This document shows positions 34,227 through 42,062 of a stretch of DNA of 64,000 bases, piece by piece. Below the pieces are notes generated by a model. It was not told the origin of the DNA, did not search any database, and saw only the letters and a program-made list of their open reading frames with translations. The first letter of the stretch is position 1, and every line of letters begins with the position of its first letter. Origin of the DNA: Rubrobacter indicoceani (lineage in GTDB: Bacteria; Actinomycetota; Rubrobacteria; Rubrobacterales; Rubrobacteraceae); NCBI RefSeq assembly GCF_003568865.1, contig NZ_CP031115.1, forward strand, positions 1,798,001 through 1,862,000, read 5' to 3'. A program made the position numbers and the translations under genes.

Positions 34227-35099
34227 ATGGCGAAAACAAAGAACACTCAGACGTTTGACAGGATCGGCGAGACCCCGGATCTCATTCCGGGTTATTTCGC
34301 CCGCATAGATAAGGGCCAGCTGCTCACGCACGCCGAGGAGATAGACCTCTCTAACCGTGCCAAGCAGGGCGACCGCCGGGCGCGCCAGAGGCTTATCGAG
34401 AAAAACCTCCGGCTCGTGGTCTCCGTCGCAAAGAAGTACCGCGGATACGGTCTGCCCTTCGAGGACCTTATCCAGGAAGGCAACATAGGTCTCATGAAGG
34501 CGGTCGAGAAGTTCGATCCGGACCGGGGCTTCCGCTTTTCGACGTACGCTACGTGGTGGATCCGTCAGGCGGTACAGCGGGCGGTGGCGGACAAGGGCCG
34601 GACGATCCGCGTCCCCGTCCACATGACCGAGAAGATCCGCAAGATGGCCCGGACCTACAACGAGCTTTCCGCGCTCTTCAACCGGGAGCCGACGGATGAG
34701 GAAGTCGCCGAGAAGCTTGAGTGGCCCGTCGAGGAAGTCCGGGACGTGAAGGGTGCGATGCCGGACGCCACCAGCCTCAACCAGCGCATGAGCAGCGACG
34801 ACGACGCCTCCGAGATCGGCGAGTTCGTCGAGGACGACAAGGCTTCGGACACCGCCGGCACCGTCGCCCGGGAGATGGAGACGGGCGTTCTGCGGGAGGC
34901 CGTCGAGAAGCTTCCGGAACGCAACAAGCACGTCCTTATAAGGCGATACGGACTCGATGGCAAAGACTCCGCAACGCTTGCACAGCTCTCCGACGAGCTG
35001 GGTGTCAGCCGTGAAAGAGTCCGGCAGCTTCAGCGTGAAGCGGAGCGCATGATAAAGGGCGGGGAATTCGGTTCGCTCCTCAACGGCACCGCCGCGTAA
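34227..35099 (+). CDS. RNA polymerase sigma factor, RpoD/SigA family (group 1/2)
   Basis: 290 residues from ATG 34227 with GAGGAG upstream. Region 1.2 ([23 protein letters not shown]), region 2 ([42 protein letters not shown], then [19 protein letters not shown] at 103-120, the -10 contact), region 3, and the region 4 helix-turn-helix ([26 protein letters not shown], 251-276). It lacks the long acidic N-terminus of primary sigma factors, so it could be a compact principal sigma or a group 2 paralogue. Flanked by a strong promoter and a terminator, it is monocistronic. Confidence 0.93.
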   Translation: MAKTKNTQTFDRIGETPDLIPGYFARIDKGQLLTHAEEIDLSNRAKQGDRRARQRLIEKNLRLVVSVAKKYRGYGLPFEDLIQEGNIGLMKAVEKFDPDRGFRFSTYATWWIRQAVQRAVADKGRTIRVPVHMTEKIRKMARTYNELSALFNREPTDEEVAEKLEWPVEEVRDVKGAMPDATSLNQRMSSDDDASEIGEFVEDDKASDTAGTVAREMETGVLREAVEKLPERNKHVLIRRYGLDGKDSATLAQLSDELGVSRERVRQLQREAERMIKGGEFGSLLNGTAA

Positions 35100-35124
35100 A
35101 GCAGAACACCAAAACTGCCGAAAA

Positions 35125-35150
35125 GGGCCGTTCTCTTTCGGGAGCGGCCC
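35125..35150 (+). terminator. Rho-independent-type hairpin after the sigma gene
   Basis: GGGCCGTTCTC (35125-35135) pairs with GGGAGCGGCCC (35140-35150) over 11 positions including two G-U pairs, loop TTTC. It lies 26 bp after the stop and is followed by a short AT-rich stretch. Confidence 0.7.
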
Positions 35151-35179
35151 GAATATTTGATACACTTCAAAACCTGAGC

Positions 35180-35254
35180 GGGCCAGTAGCTCAGTGGTAG
35201 AGCAGGGGACTTTTAATCCTCGTGTCGAAGGTTCGATCCCTTCCTGGCTCACCA
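35180..35254 (+). tRNA. tRNA-Lys (UUU)
   Basis: A full cloverleaf can be drawn: acceptor GGGCCAG/CTGGCTC with one G-U pair, D-arm GCTC...GAGC, anticodon stem GGGGA/TCCTC with loop CTTTTAA (anticodon TTT), T-arm with GGTTCGATCC, discriminator A at 35251 and an encoded CCA (35252-35254). Confidence 0.97.
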
Positions 35255-35266
35255 GCAGGTCCAGAG

Positions 35267-35339
35267 GCCCCCATCGTCTAGAGGCCCAGGACACCGCCCT
35301 TTCAAGGCGGCGGCACGGGTTCGAATCCCGTTGGGGGCA
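35267..35339 (+). tRNA. tRNA-Glu (UUC)
   Basis: Acceptor GCCCCCA/TGGGGGC, anticodon stem CCGCC/GGCGG with loop CTTTCAA (anticodon TTC), T-arm GGGTTCGAATCCC, discriminator A. CCA is not encoded. Separated from tRNA-Lys by 12 bp, so probably one transcript. Confidence 0.97.
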
Positions 35340-35369
35340 CTTCAGGGGTTCCGCCCGGAACCCTTTTCG

Positions 35370-35442
35370 GGGCGATTAGCTCAGCGGTAGAGCACCTTCC
35401 CTTACAAGGAGGGGGTCGCTGGTTCGAACCCAGCATCGCCCA
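35370..35442 (+). tRNA. tRNA-Val (UAC), likely island insertion site
   Basis: Acceptor GGGCGAT/ATCGCCC, D-arm GCTC...GAGC, anticodon stem CTTCC/GGAGG with loop CTTACAA (anticodon TAC), T-arm TGGTTCGAACCCA, discriminator A; no encoded CCA. A toxin-antitoxin pair and a tyrosine integrase begin just downstream, the usual layout when an element integrates into a tRNA 3' end and restores it. Confidence 0.97.
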
Positions 35443-35445
35443 CTC
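35420..35445. other. Putative left attachment site (tRNA-Val 3' end)
   Basis: Inferred position only: tyrosine integrases of this type commonly recombine in the T-arm/acceptor 3' part of a tRNA. The matching second copy was not found in the window, so the right end is probably beyond 64000. Confidence 0.4.
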
Positions 35446-35484
35446 ACGAAATACCTGCAAATAGCCTGAATTTTTTCGATATAC

Positions 35485-35512
35485 AAGCCCCTGAACATTG
35501 ATTCGGGGGCTT
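35485..35512 (+). terminator. Strong hairpin after the tRNA cluster
   Basis: An 11-bp stem AAGCCCCTGAA (35485-35495) / TTCGGGGGCTT (35502-35512) with one T-G pair and a 6-nt loop, 43 bp downstream of tRNA-Val. It probably ends the tRNA transcript and belongs to the element side of the junction. Confidence 0.7.
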
Positions 35513-35513
35513 T

Positions 35514-35534
35514 GTGCAGCAACCGTGCAGCAAC
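35514..35534. repeat. Direct repeat GTGCAGCAAC x2, possible integrase arm sites
   Basis: Two exact 10-bp copies of GTGCAGCAAC at 35514-35523 and 35525-35534, an 11-bp period, about one helical turn, between tRNA-Val and the integrase gene. The placement suits integrase or excisionase arm-type binding. Confidence 0.45.
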
Positions 35535-35676
35535 GCGGATAGAGAAATTTGTGTGTCTCTGCGCGTCATACATTCAGCGGAAGTACAATTTGAGATGGTA
35601 CGAGTGACTTTCCACAGGGGGGCGTCGTCTGTCCGATGAGGTTCAAGGCTGACTTAGATGGTGCAGGAGGTTTCTG

Positions 35677-35883
35677 ATGGAGTACATCGTAGATCAGGAC
35701 GGTGAGCGCAAGAGCGTCGTGCTTTCGGTAGAGGAGTATGAGCGAATGCTGGATCTCATCGAAGAGTTGGAGGATATTCGGCTTCTCGATGAGGCGAAGG
35801 CTCGCAGGGGGCGTGGCGAGGGCGATTACGTTCGGTGGGATGGAATACGCGACAAGATCGGCTCTGAGTACGAGAGCAGGTAG
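35677..35883 (+). CDS. Phd/YefM-type antitoxin
   Basis: 68 residues from ATG 35677. The N-terminal EYIVDQDGERKSVVLSVEEYERMLDLIEELED is the DNA-binding/dimerisation pattern of Phd/YefM-like antitoxins; the acidic C-terminal part would wrap the toxin. It is followed 9 bp later by a RelE-type toxin gene. Antitoxin-toxin order supports autoregulation of the pair. Located between tRNA-Val and the integrase, it likely helps keep the island in the chromosome. Confidence 0.85.
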   Translation: MEYIVDQDGERKSVVLSVEEYERMLDLIEELEDIRLLDEAKARRGRGEGDYVRWDGIRDKIGSEYESR

Positions 35884-35892
35884 AGACCGCTC

Positions 35893-36162
35893 GTGTACCG
35901 GATCATCGTCGAGCGGACGGCGGAGAAGGCACTGAAGAAGCGCGTCCGGCCTGATGAAGCCGAGCGCATCCGGGCGGCTGTGGACTTACTTGCGGAAGAC
36001 CCGCATCCGGCAGGTAGCATCAAGCTACGTGGCCGCGATGGGTACAGACTGCGGGTAGGTGATTACCGGATTATTTACGAGGTAGAAGAAGCTAGTGAAG
36101 AGGTTCCGGCTACTATCTACGTAGAGGCCATTGGGCATCGGCAGGGAATATACGATGGGTAG
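35893..36162 (+). CDS. RelE/ParE-family toxin
   Basis: 89 residues from GTG 35893. The RelE fold is evident: YRIIVERTAEKALKKR, LAEDPHPAGSIKLRGRDGYRLRVGDYRIIYEV, IYVEAIGHRQGIYDG. The conserved R-x-G-D-YR-I-Y block and the C-terminal basic/aromatic residues match ribosome-dependent mRNA interferases of the RelE group. The toxin probably cleaves mRNA at the ribosome when the antitoxin decays. Confidence 0.9.
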   Translation: MYRIIVERTAEKALKKRVRPDEAERIRAAVDLLAEDPHPAGSIKLRGRDGYRLRVGDYRIIYEVEEASEEVPATIYVEAIGHRQGIYDG

Positions 36163-36207
36163 TAAGCCGACAACTCCGATGGCCTCTGGAGCTTCGTCAA
36201 AGAGCAG

Positions 36208-37386
36208 TTATCCGAGGGCCTCGTCTATGGCGTTCGCGGCTTCACCGCCCATACCGGGGAGCATGTGGGAGTAGGTGTCGAGGGTGATGGCTACGCTGGC
36301 GTGGCCGAGGAGTTCCTGGACGAACTTGGGGTGGACATTTCTCTGGAAGAGGAGCGAGGCGCAGGTGTGGCGGAGGTCGTGAAAGGTGACGCCCTTCCCG
36401 GCAAGCCCGGCTTCCGTGAGGAGTGGAGTGAAAGACCTCTGGCGTAGGTTCGAGGGGTTGATGAGGTTCCCTATCTCTCCGGCGAAGACGAGGCCGTGAT
36501 CTCTATAGAGGCTACCGAGCTTCAGCTTCTCTTCTGCCTGGCGAGCCGAGTGGCGGTGGAGAGCTTTCGCCGAGCCGGGTGTGAGCCGGATGGTGCGGCG
36601 GCTCTTCTTTGTCTTGACGTCGCCGAGGGCGAGCCTCCTGCCGTTTTCGGTTCGGGTCTGTGTCCGGCGCACGCGGAGTACGGGGATGGTTGCGTCGAGG
36701 TCTACGTCGTCCCACTTGAGCCCCAGAAGCTCACCGCGCCTCATCCCGGTGTGGACGGCGAGAACGTAGAAGGCGTGCAGGCGGTCATCCTTCGCGGCTT
36801 CGAGAAACGCGCGGGCCTCCTCGCGTGAGAGCGGGCGCATCTCTTTTTGGGCGGGCGTTGGGGCTTTGACGCTGTCCGCCGGGTTACGGGGGATGAGATC
36901 CCATTTCACGGCCTGATCCAGAGCCTTGTGAGCAACGTGGTGGATCTTCTGCACCGTCGAGCCGGAGAGCCCCTCTCCCCCACCTTTACCCCGATCAAGG
37001 CGGTCCCGGTAGAGTCCCTGGAGGTGGATAGCGTTCAGGTTCCCCAGCTTGATCCGCCCGAGTGCGGGCCTGATGTGGTTGGTTATGAGGTACGCATCAC
37101 GGGAGAAGGTGGACTCGCGGATCGTGCCGCGCACGCAGTCCGAGATCCAGGCGTCGAAGTACTCCCCGACGGTCATGTTCCTGTCGTCAACCACGAGGCC
37201 GATGTCCCGGTCGGCCATGGCCTTCGTGAGCTTTTTCCGCACGTCTTCCCTGGTCTTTCCGGTCACGTAACGCCTCTTTGGACCGCTCGCGGTGTGAACG
37301 GTGTAGCTCCCCCGGTAACCAACCTTCACCCCGTCGCGCTTGTGAAGATAGATGCTCCCCTCCCCGTTTCCCCTCTTGCGGCTCAT
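36208..37386 (-). CDS. Tyrosine-type site-specific integrase
   Basis: 392 residues from ATG 37386 with AAAGGAGAGG upstream. Order: N-terminal AP2-like arm-binding region (GSIYLHKRDGVKVGYRGSYTV), SAM-like core-binding domain (~70-165), catalytic domain with R216 (HTGMRRGE), Lys near 259-261, H336-x-x-R339 (HDLRHT), H362 (LLGHASV) and nucleophile Y372 (DTYSHML). All catalytic residues are intact. Phage/ICE-type enzyme expected to act at tRNA-Val. Its ATG overlaps the stop of the upstream DUF6788-like gene. Confidence 0.95.
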   Translation of the reverse strand: MSRKRGNGEGSIYLHKRDGVKVGYRGSYTVHTASGPKRRYVTGKTREDVRKKLTKAMADRDIGLVVDDRNMTVGEYFDAWISDCVRGTIRESTFSRDAYLITNHIRPALGRIKLGNLNAIHLQGLYRDRLDRGKGGGEGLSGSTVQKIHHVAHKALDQAVKWDLIPRNPADSVKAPTPAQKEMRPLSREEARAFLEAAKDDRLHAFYVLAVHTGMRRGELLGLKWDDVDLDATIPVLRVRRTQTRTENGRRLALGDVKTKKSRRTIRLTPGSAKALHRHSARQAEEKLKLGSLYRDHGLVFAGEIGNLINPSNLRQRSFTPLLTEAGLAGKGVTFHDLRHTCASLLFQRNVHPKFVQELLGHASVAITLDTYSHMLPGMGGEAANAIDEALG

Positions 37387-37694
37387 GCGCCTCTCCTTTC
37401 CCTTAGCTCTTCTACCGGATCATCCGTCTTCCCGAGGTAGAGCTTCTTCTGCTTTCCGCCCTCGTGGTAGCGGAAGTACCAGTACGGTCCCTGTTCTTTT
37501 ACCTGTCCATCTTTCCTGTAGTAGCGGCGCACCTCGGCCTGGAGCGTCCCGTCGGCGTGAGGCCGGTACTCAAGGACTCCGGAGACGGGCTTGCCCTTAA
37601 CGGTTCGTATTCTTTTCTCGACCGCTCGACCGAGCCGTTCGAGGTCAGGCAACTCCAGGTCCTCCAGCTCCGCGATCATCCTCTCTACGTCCAT
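37383..37694 (-). CDS. DUF6788-like protein upstream of the integrase
   Basis: 103 residues from ATG 37694, chosen because AGAGGAGG lies three bases upstream; a longer frame to 37793 has no such site. N-terminal helix rich in Glu/Leu (VERMIAELEDLELPDLERLGRAV), then QGPYWYFRYHEGGKQKKLYLGK, a pattern of the DUF6788 family seen in mobile elements. Translational coupling to the integrase suggests a recombination-directionality or regulatory role, which is inference. Confidence 0.7.
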   Translation of the reverse strand: MDVERMIAELEDLELPDLERLGRAVEKRIRTVKGKPVSGVLEYRPHADGTLQAEVRRYYRKDGQVKEQGPYWYFRYHEGGKQKKLYLGKTDDPVEELRERRGA

Positions 37695-37851
37695 GAACCT
37701 CCTCTGGAGGGTCGGGCTCCGGGATGCACCACCGCCGGAGCGTTTTACGTTCAAGTGCGATGTGCGCGTACAGTAAGTATGCGCGTCCTGCACACTTTCT
37801 CAACACCTTTTCAGTCTATTTCCAGGTATTTTCTCTCTCACTGTGTGTACG

Positions 37852-38310
37852 TCAGAACAGAGAAGGAACGGGCAGGCAGACAGAGTCCGGCACACCAGCC
37901 AGACGGAGCGGCTGCCAGGACGCCGGAGCGGAAGGGCGGGGACCGGCGCACCAGACGGGCAGGCCGCGGCAGAGGGCTTCGCGGACGGCGAGCGAGGAGC
38001 CGGGACCGAGGACACCATCAGCGGGCGAGAAGACCACGAGGACATCTGCCCCGGCGACCACCGCCCGGGTACGGGCGGCGAGCCGGGCGCGAGGTGGACC
38101 GGGGAACGACGAGGCGTGGAGGACGACTGCCGAGGGGCAAGCGACGCGGACAGCCGCATCAACGCCCGATGCGCAGCCGACGCGCACCGAACCGCCAGCG
38201 GTAAGGACGGCCGAGACGACCAGCGCCACCGGGAACGGAGAGCCGTGCCGGGAGCCAGCGAAAGCTACGACGCCAGAAAGGGAGAACGGATGTGGGAATT
38301 CCTTTTGCAT
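37852..38310 (-). CDS. DprA/LOG-like (SLOG superfamily) Rossmann protein
   Basis: 152 residues from ATG 38310. Reads VVAFAGSRHG at the N-terminus, then GGSVRVGCASGVDAAVR and ADVLVVFSPAD...GPGSSLAVREALCRGLPVW, the three hallmarks of the DprA/LOG (SLOG) nucleotide-binding fold: GSR loop, G-x-A-x-G-x-D, and P-x-GS/T-x-x. SLOG proteins bind nucleotides or nucleotide-derived signals and are common in mobile elements and conflict systems. The opposite strand is also open across this region, but only this one shows family structure. Its exact ligand is unknown. Confidence 0.7.
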   Translation of the reverse strand: MQKEFPHPFSLSGVVAFAGSRHGSPFPVALVVSAVLTAGGSVRVGCASGVDAAVRVACPSAVVLHASSFPGPPRARLAARTRAVVAGADVLVVFSPADGVLGPGSSLAVREALCRGLPVWCAGPRPSAPASWQPLRLAGVPDSVCLPVPSLF

Positions 38311-38375
38311 TACGATCGCACCTGCTAGAGAGCGGCCGACGAGCGGAGCGCAAGGGCGGGTCCCGAAAGGTTTTG

Positions 38376-38447
38376 CGAAGCGCAGCGAAGCAAACCCGAA
38401 AGCTCGGCCCTGATGGCCGCCCTCCGGGTTTGCTTCGCTACGCTTCG
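38376..38447. repeat. 23-bp inverted repeat (large hairpin)
   Basis: Arms 38376-38398 and 38425-38447 are complementary at 22 of 23 positions, ending CAAACCCG/CGGGTTTG, with a 26-nt loop that itself contains GGCC/GGCC. Could be an RNA hairpin or a cruciform. It lies between the SLOG gene and the next minus-strand gene in a 400-bp gene-free stretch. Confidence 0.75.
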
Positions 38448-38482
38448 GTGCCAGAGTGTGATGCTTCCTGTCTTTGGCGGAT

Positions 38483-38604
38483 AGCGGTAGCTTGCCGCCT
38501 CCGGAGCCTCGCCGTTTGGGAACTTTCGCTCAGGCGCACGGGGGCGAAACGCCCCCGTGCGCCGCTATACCGCCTTCCGACATGTCAAGAGGTAGGACAC
38601 AGCC
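38483..38604. other. Element A: ~120-nt structured intergenic element
   Basis: Related to element B at 44944-45067 in the same orientation: AGCGGTAGCT(T/G)GCCGC, then CGGAG(C/T)CTC(G/A)CCG, a G-rich hairpin with a GAA-type loop, CCGCCTT, and GGTAG(GA)CACAGCC. In this copy the hairpin is a perfect 14-bp stem at 38533-38563. No protein reading frame is shared. Could be a structured RNA or a cassette-boundary element. Confidence 0.5.
38533..38563. repeat. Perfect 14-bp hairpin, AAA loop
   Basis: GGCGCACGGGGGCG (38533-38546) and CGCCCCCGTGCGCC (38550-38563) pair perfectly across a 3-nt AAA loop. Extremely stable in RNA and symmetric on both strands. No T-run follows, so a plain terminator is uncertain. 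Confidence 0.85.
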
Positions 38605-38711
38605 GACATAAAGACTCTTCGACGCCTGCCTTGATGGGTGGACAGGAACCTTCTTACCGTGGTGCGATGTGCCGCTACACTTCGGGCTCGAAGGATTGTA
38701 CCATTGGGCGT

Positions 38712-39299
38712 CTACTGTCTATTACGCTGCATTTCAGAAGCGTCTTCGGCTATTGCATCCTCATACTCGTTTGCCCTACGCTCTGTGTCGACGACGGCCA
38801 CGGGCAAGAGGCTGAACAGGAGTATCGAGATCTCGACGAGGTACAAGAAGCATATAATGATGCCGGACGATGTTCGAAGCAGCGTTGCCGTCCAGTCCAG
38901 GACAGCTTGGCCGACTCCCTTTGAGAGCGCCCCACTAATATCGGTCGACAATATCCAGTTCGCCAGAACCTCTAGTGTGTGTAAGGCGTTCTGGGCATTA
39001 GGGAGCAGCAGCCTGGCCGCTATCACGGCTGCGAAGGCGTAAGCTGCGTGCTTCCAGATCGGCGAGAACCGTTGCGCTAATCGGGAGCGCGGGCTGTCAG
39101 GCTCACCGGATCTCTTTTCAAGCACTGCGACGGGGTCGAGGACGGAAACGAGAACGCCGAGGATGCCAAAGACTACGGCGGCCACGGCAATAAGTCCGTT
39201 GAGGGAACCTACCTGCGTCGAGACCTCTACATCCCAGAACAGTAGCGCCCCGAGAGGAAGGCTGAGACACACTAACACCCATATGGTCTTACTGTTCAC
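38712..39299 (-). CDS. Four-helix membrane protein, partner of the 349-residue protein
   Basis: 195 residues from GTG 39299, one base after the stop of the upstream gene. Two N-terminal membrane helices, a basic cytoplasmic loop (LEKRSGEPDSPRSRLAQRFSP), then two to three more helices and an acidic, Glu/Asp-rich C-terminus (VVDTERRANEYEDAIAEDASE). I do not recognise the family. A small multi-helix membrane protein coupled to a cytoplasmic partner inside a defence island is the layout of two-component abortive-infection systems, in which the membrane protein is the effector; this is inference. Confidence 0.6.
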   Translation of the reverse strand: MNSKTIWVLVCLSLPLGALLFWDVEVSTQVGSLNGLIAVAAVVFGILGVLVSVLDPVAVLEKRSGEPDSPRSRLAQRFSPIWKHAAYAFAAVIAARLLLPNAQNALHTLEVLANWILSTDISGALSKGVGQAVLDWTATLLRTSSGIIICFLYLVEISILLFSLLPVAVVDTERRANEYEDAIAEDASEMQRNRQ

Positions 39300-39300
39300 G

Positions 39301-40350
39301 CTAGGGACGGTTGATTATATGGCCAATTTTTGGACGAGCAGTAGTCCAGGCGCTGAGAAGGTTCTCTTCGCCCCAGAGAGGTTCGTTCACCCAACCGTCT
39401 GTGAGCTCGACAGATGACCGTCCGACTGCCTCGTCGAAACGGTGGATTCGACCGTCGTTCTTGAACTTCACACCCACCCAGTAATTATCCCCGGCTTCGT
39501 GCTGATTCCAATCGTTTATTGCCTGCTGTAGAGCTTGTTCGTCGGGCTCCCAGTCGAGCTCCATGCGAAAGTTCTTCTGGATGTCTTCAGTACAGTCCCT
39601 CCGCGCGAAGGGCATGACCGAATCGAGGAACCTATGAAGAGCGCCTCGGTGATCATGCCGTGGTATTTCGACGGTGGAGTTGACAATGTATTTCCGGATC
39701 TCACCAACCTTGTTCCTAATCTCTTGTAGCGGCGCGGTCGTCTTTAACTGAGAAGTTTTGAACCGGGCCTTCAGTTCGCCGTCCGGATCGTCGTCTATGG
39801 TGCGAGAGAAGCCGTGGAGGCGCTTTGTTATTTGACCTGGGTCGCGCTCGACTTCTCGTACGCGAGCGTATCCGCTGTGCCACCGGAGGTAGTTGTAGAA
39901 ATATTCGGTTGCGCTGCTCATGCCGGGGCCTCTGTATGCGCCGAGGTTGTCGGGAGCCAGCGCAACCGCGATCCCCTCTTCCGGCATGAACCAGAAGTAG
40001 CGTGCCCATCCGGGTTTGGATCCTTCACGAATATTCTGAAACTCCGCTCGAAGATTTCCAGGCTCGCCCTCGGGCGGCAGAGACGCAACTCCACGCGCGT
40101 CAGCGGGCGCTTCATTCCACAGGGCTACCCCGACATTGCCATCTCCGTCAGCGGCAGAACCGACGCAGTAGACTCTCGGTGGGATCTTCTTGTCATTAGT
40201 GAAGGTACAGGTCGCCTTGTAGTCGCCCTTCGCTCTAACCCAGTACAGGAATTCCGGCCACCATTCGGTCAAAGCTCCAAACTCGGGAGTATCGTCCTCG
40301 TCCGAGCGATAAATGCCACACTTGTCGAGCCGGTAGATATAAATTCTCAT
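39301..40350 (-). CDS. Uncharacterised 349-residue protein, first gene of a two-gene unit
   Basis: Starts at ATG 40350. A 6-codon ORF (ATG 40367 to TGA 40347, peptide MPHYPT) with AAGGTAGG upstream ends in a TGA overlapping this ATG, so initiation may depend on translation of that leader. The protein is soluble, mixed alpha/beta, with aromatic-rich segments (ARYFWFMPEEGIAVALAPDN; GMSSATEYFYNYLRWHSGYAR). I cannot assign a domain. Probably the sensor/cytoplasmic partner of the adjacent membrane protein. Confidence 0.6.
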   Translation of the reverse strand: MRIYIYRLDKCGIYRSDEDDTPEFGALTEWWPEFLYWVRAKGDYKATCTFTNDKKIPPRVYCVGSAADGDGNVGVALWNEAPADARGVASLPPEGEPGNLRAEFQNIREGSKPGWARYFWFMPEEGIAVALAPDNLGAYRGPGMSSATEYFYNYLRWHSGYARVREVERDPGQITKRLHGFSRTIDDDPDGELKARFKTSQLKTTAPLQEIRNKVGEIRKYIVNSTVEIPRHDHRGALHRFLDSVMPFARRDCTEDIQKNFRMELDWEPDEQALQQAINDWNQHEAGDNYWVGVKFKNDGRIHRFDEAVGRSSVELTDGWVNEPLWGEENLLSAWTTARPKIGHIINRP

Positions 40351-40425
40351 GTGGGATAATGTGGCATGCTAACCTACCTTTTATCAAGCAGAGTGCTTAT
40401 CGATCAGTGCTTCGGCGACCCTGCG

Positions 40426-41010
40426 TTAGTTCCTGGATTCTCTCATCGCCCGAATCGCCTCAGAGCCGTCCAGGCGCTGCTTCTTCATTAATTCTTCCGC
40501 AACCGCATGGATCTCGGACCACCATGAACCAAGATCAGTGCGCACCTTTTCAAGCGTCGCCTCGTAACAAGCTTCGAGTCCACCACAGGAGCTCTTCGCA
40601 ATTTGCAGCATCGCCAGCGCATCCTCGTAATCGTCTCCTACCTCATTTGGCCGTACTTCGCGTAGTGCATCTGCATCTACAGGAAAACCCATACTCTCCA
40701 TTATTTCCGCCGTTTCCTGAGCGGAGTCAGCGCTTTGTACGAAATTCTTGAATGGGATCGGCGGTACTTCTTGCTTATGAAGCACGTACTGTGATAGCGG
40801 TCCCGCCAAACAACCTGCAGCAAGATCAAGAGCCTGTTGAGGTGTCGGCTCGTTGGGCCACTCGGTGTGAATTTTCCCTTCCCCATACACGTACAGCTCC
40901 ACGATCTCAATCCCAGCGCGATGGAAAAAGACAGCACGTGCCGCCTCATGGTAAGAGTCATTAACAACCTGACTTGAGTAAGCCAACATATCCTCCAAAC
41001 CGCTTCGCAT
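40426..41010 (-). CDS. M41/FtsH-peptidase-like protein with broken zinc motif
   Basis: 194 residues from ATG 41010. The N-terminal part follows the small M41-like pattern: a helix YHEAARAVFFHRAGIEIVELYVYGEG, then TPQQALDLAAGCLAGPLSQY, matching HEA(G/A)HAVV...AGPAAE of FtsH-like peptidases. Here HEAAH is HEAAR (H21, E22, R25), so one zinc-binding His is lost. A later helix DYEDALAMLQIAK occupies the position of the third ligand. Probably inactive as a protease and serving as a binding or sensing domain. Lies between the unknown pair and the HEPN-like gene on the same strand. Confidence 0.6.
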   Translation of the reverse strand: MRSGLEDMLAYSSQVVNDSYHEAARAVFFHRAGIEIVELYVYGEGKIHTEWPNEPTPQQALDLAAGCLAGPLSQYVLHKQEVPPIPFKNFVQSADSAQETAEIMESMGFPVDADALREVRPNEVGDDYEDALAMLQIAKSSCGGLEACYEATLEKVRTDLGSWWSEIHAVAEELMKKQRLDGSEAIRAMRESRN

Positions 41011-41064
41011 CTTCGTGCCCCAACAGAAGCGTAGGGCATCGGTAACACCATATGGCGGAAACCA

Positions 41065-41967
41065 CTATGCCCCTGTCGCTTCCCTATAGACGATCACTAT
41101 CTCATGTACCAGCTGCACAGCGCAGAAAAGCTTGATGGATGCTAGTTCGCCGAAGTTCTCGGAGACACCATGCAGTATGGCGTGACGGTTGGTGCTGTTT
41201 ACGAACTCCGGATCGGAGAATTTCCCGTTGTTATAAAGCTCGTTCACTCGGAAGAGAGCGTGTTCCAATGACACTTGCTCAACTGTATCATAACGCTCCC
41301 ATAAATCCCTATTCAGTATCTCGTCGACGGCTTCTTCAAGGCCTGTCGAAGTGGGCGGGTTCGTGGCATCGTACTCGAATTCCAGGGCGTCGTTTACCTT
41401 ATGGAGCCAAGCGTTCCCGCGACCATATTCGCCGGTCTCCTGCCGTAGGAGACCTTCTATCTGCGGAGCGAGCGCACACACCGACAAGATGTACTTCTCG
41501 TTCTTGTGTGCCCAGAAAGCTTCCTCGAAGACGGCCCTACGCCAGCCAGGGTAGAGGTCCCATCGGTCCACCATGTCCCAGAGGACCTCATAATCGTTGC
41601 GACTGAAGTATGCTGGTATCCTGTGGTCGAGTTCTTCCTTTACTTTGGCATCTGGTTTGTCTACCAAGTCATTCAGCAGCGTCCTGAACTCGCTTACGGT
41701 CATCTCCATGAGGGACGCTTCGTGCCACCCGCCTCTGGCAAAAGTAAAGGTGCGGATGATCGCGTGGCGGGGTCCCTCTTCGATTCTGCAAAACTCTTCG
41801 GCGAGGCGTTGGACTTGAGGCTCAATCTGTCGCCAATGCGAGAGGGCGTGGTTCGCCGCCTCAATCTGCGGCGCGTAGCGGTTAGCGATTTCGAGTGCGT
41901 GTCTCACGCCGGGCGGCACGGCTCGATTAGCGGCTTCGACTGCACGTCTTATGTCATCCGGAATCAT
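41065..41967 (-). CDS. HEPN-like protein (candidate RNase)
   Basis: 300 residues from ATG 41967 with AAGGAG upstream. The N-terminal ~70 residues are helical. The C-terminal ~120 residues look like a HEPN bundle: a helix KYILSVCALAPQIEGLLRQETG and a terminal motif NRHAILHGVSENFGELASIKLF, where R261 and H266 fit the RX4H catalytic pattern of HEPN RNases (also seen in DUF4209-like proteins). HEPN enzymes cut RNA in toxin-antitoxin and abortive defence systems. No MNT-type nucleotidyltransferase antitoxin is adjacent. Confidence 0.6.
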   Translation of the reverse strand: MIPDDIRRAVEAANRAVPPGVRHALEIANRYAPQIEAANHALSHWRQIEPQVQRLAEEFCRIEEGPRHAIIRTFTFARGGWHEASLMEMTVSEFRTLLNDLVDKPDAKVKEELDHRIPAYFSRNDYEVLWDMVDRWDLYPGWRRAVFEEAFWAHKNEKYILSVCALAPQIEGLLRQETGEYGRGNAWLHKVNDALEFEYDATNPPTSTGLEEAVDEILNRDLWERYDTVEQVSLEHALFRVNELYNNGKFSDPEFVNSTNRHAILHGVSENFGELASIKLFCAVQLVHEIVIVYREATGA

Positions 41968-42062
41968 TGGTTACAACTCCTTCGTAGCTCGTGTCCCGCT
42001 TGGGCTTGTCCGAGCACAATGCCAACGCTCCGTCACCTCCGGATCCCTTACGGACTCAATGT

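Noticed and set aside
37843-38328. Plus-strand open frame opposite the SLOG gene
   Set aside because: The product is low-complexity and charged, while the minus strand shows an ordered SLOG fold.
38712-40350. Kiwa (KwaA/KwaB)
   Set aside because: Gene order is reversed, and I cannot see DUF4868 features in the soluble protein.
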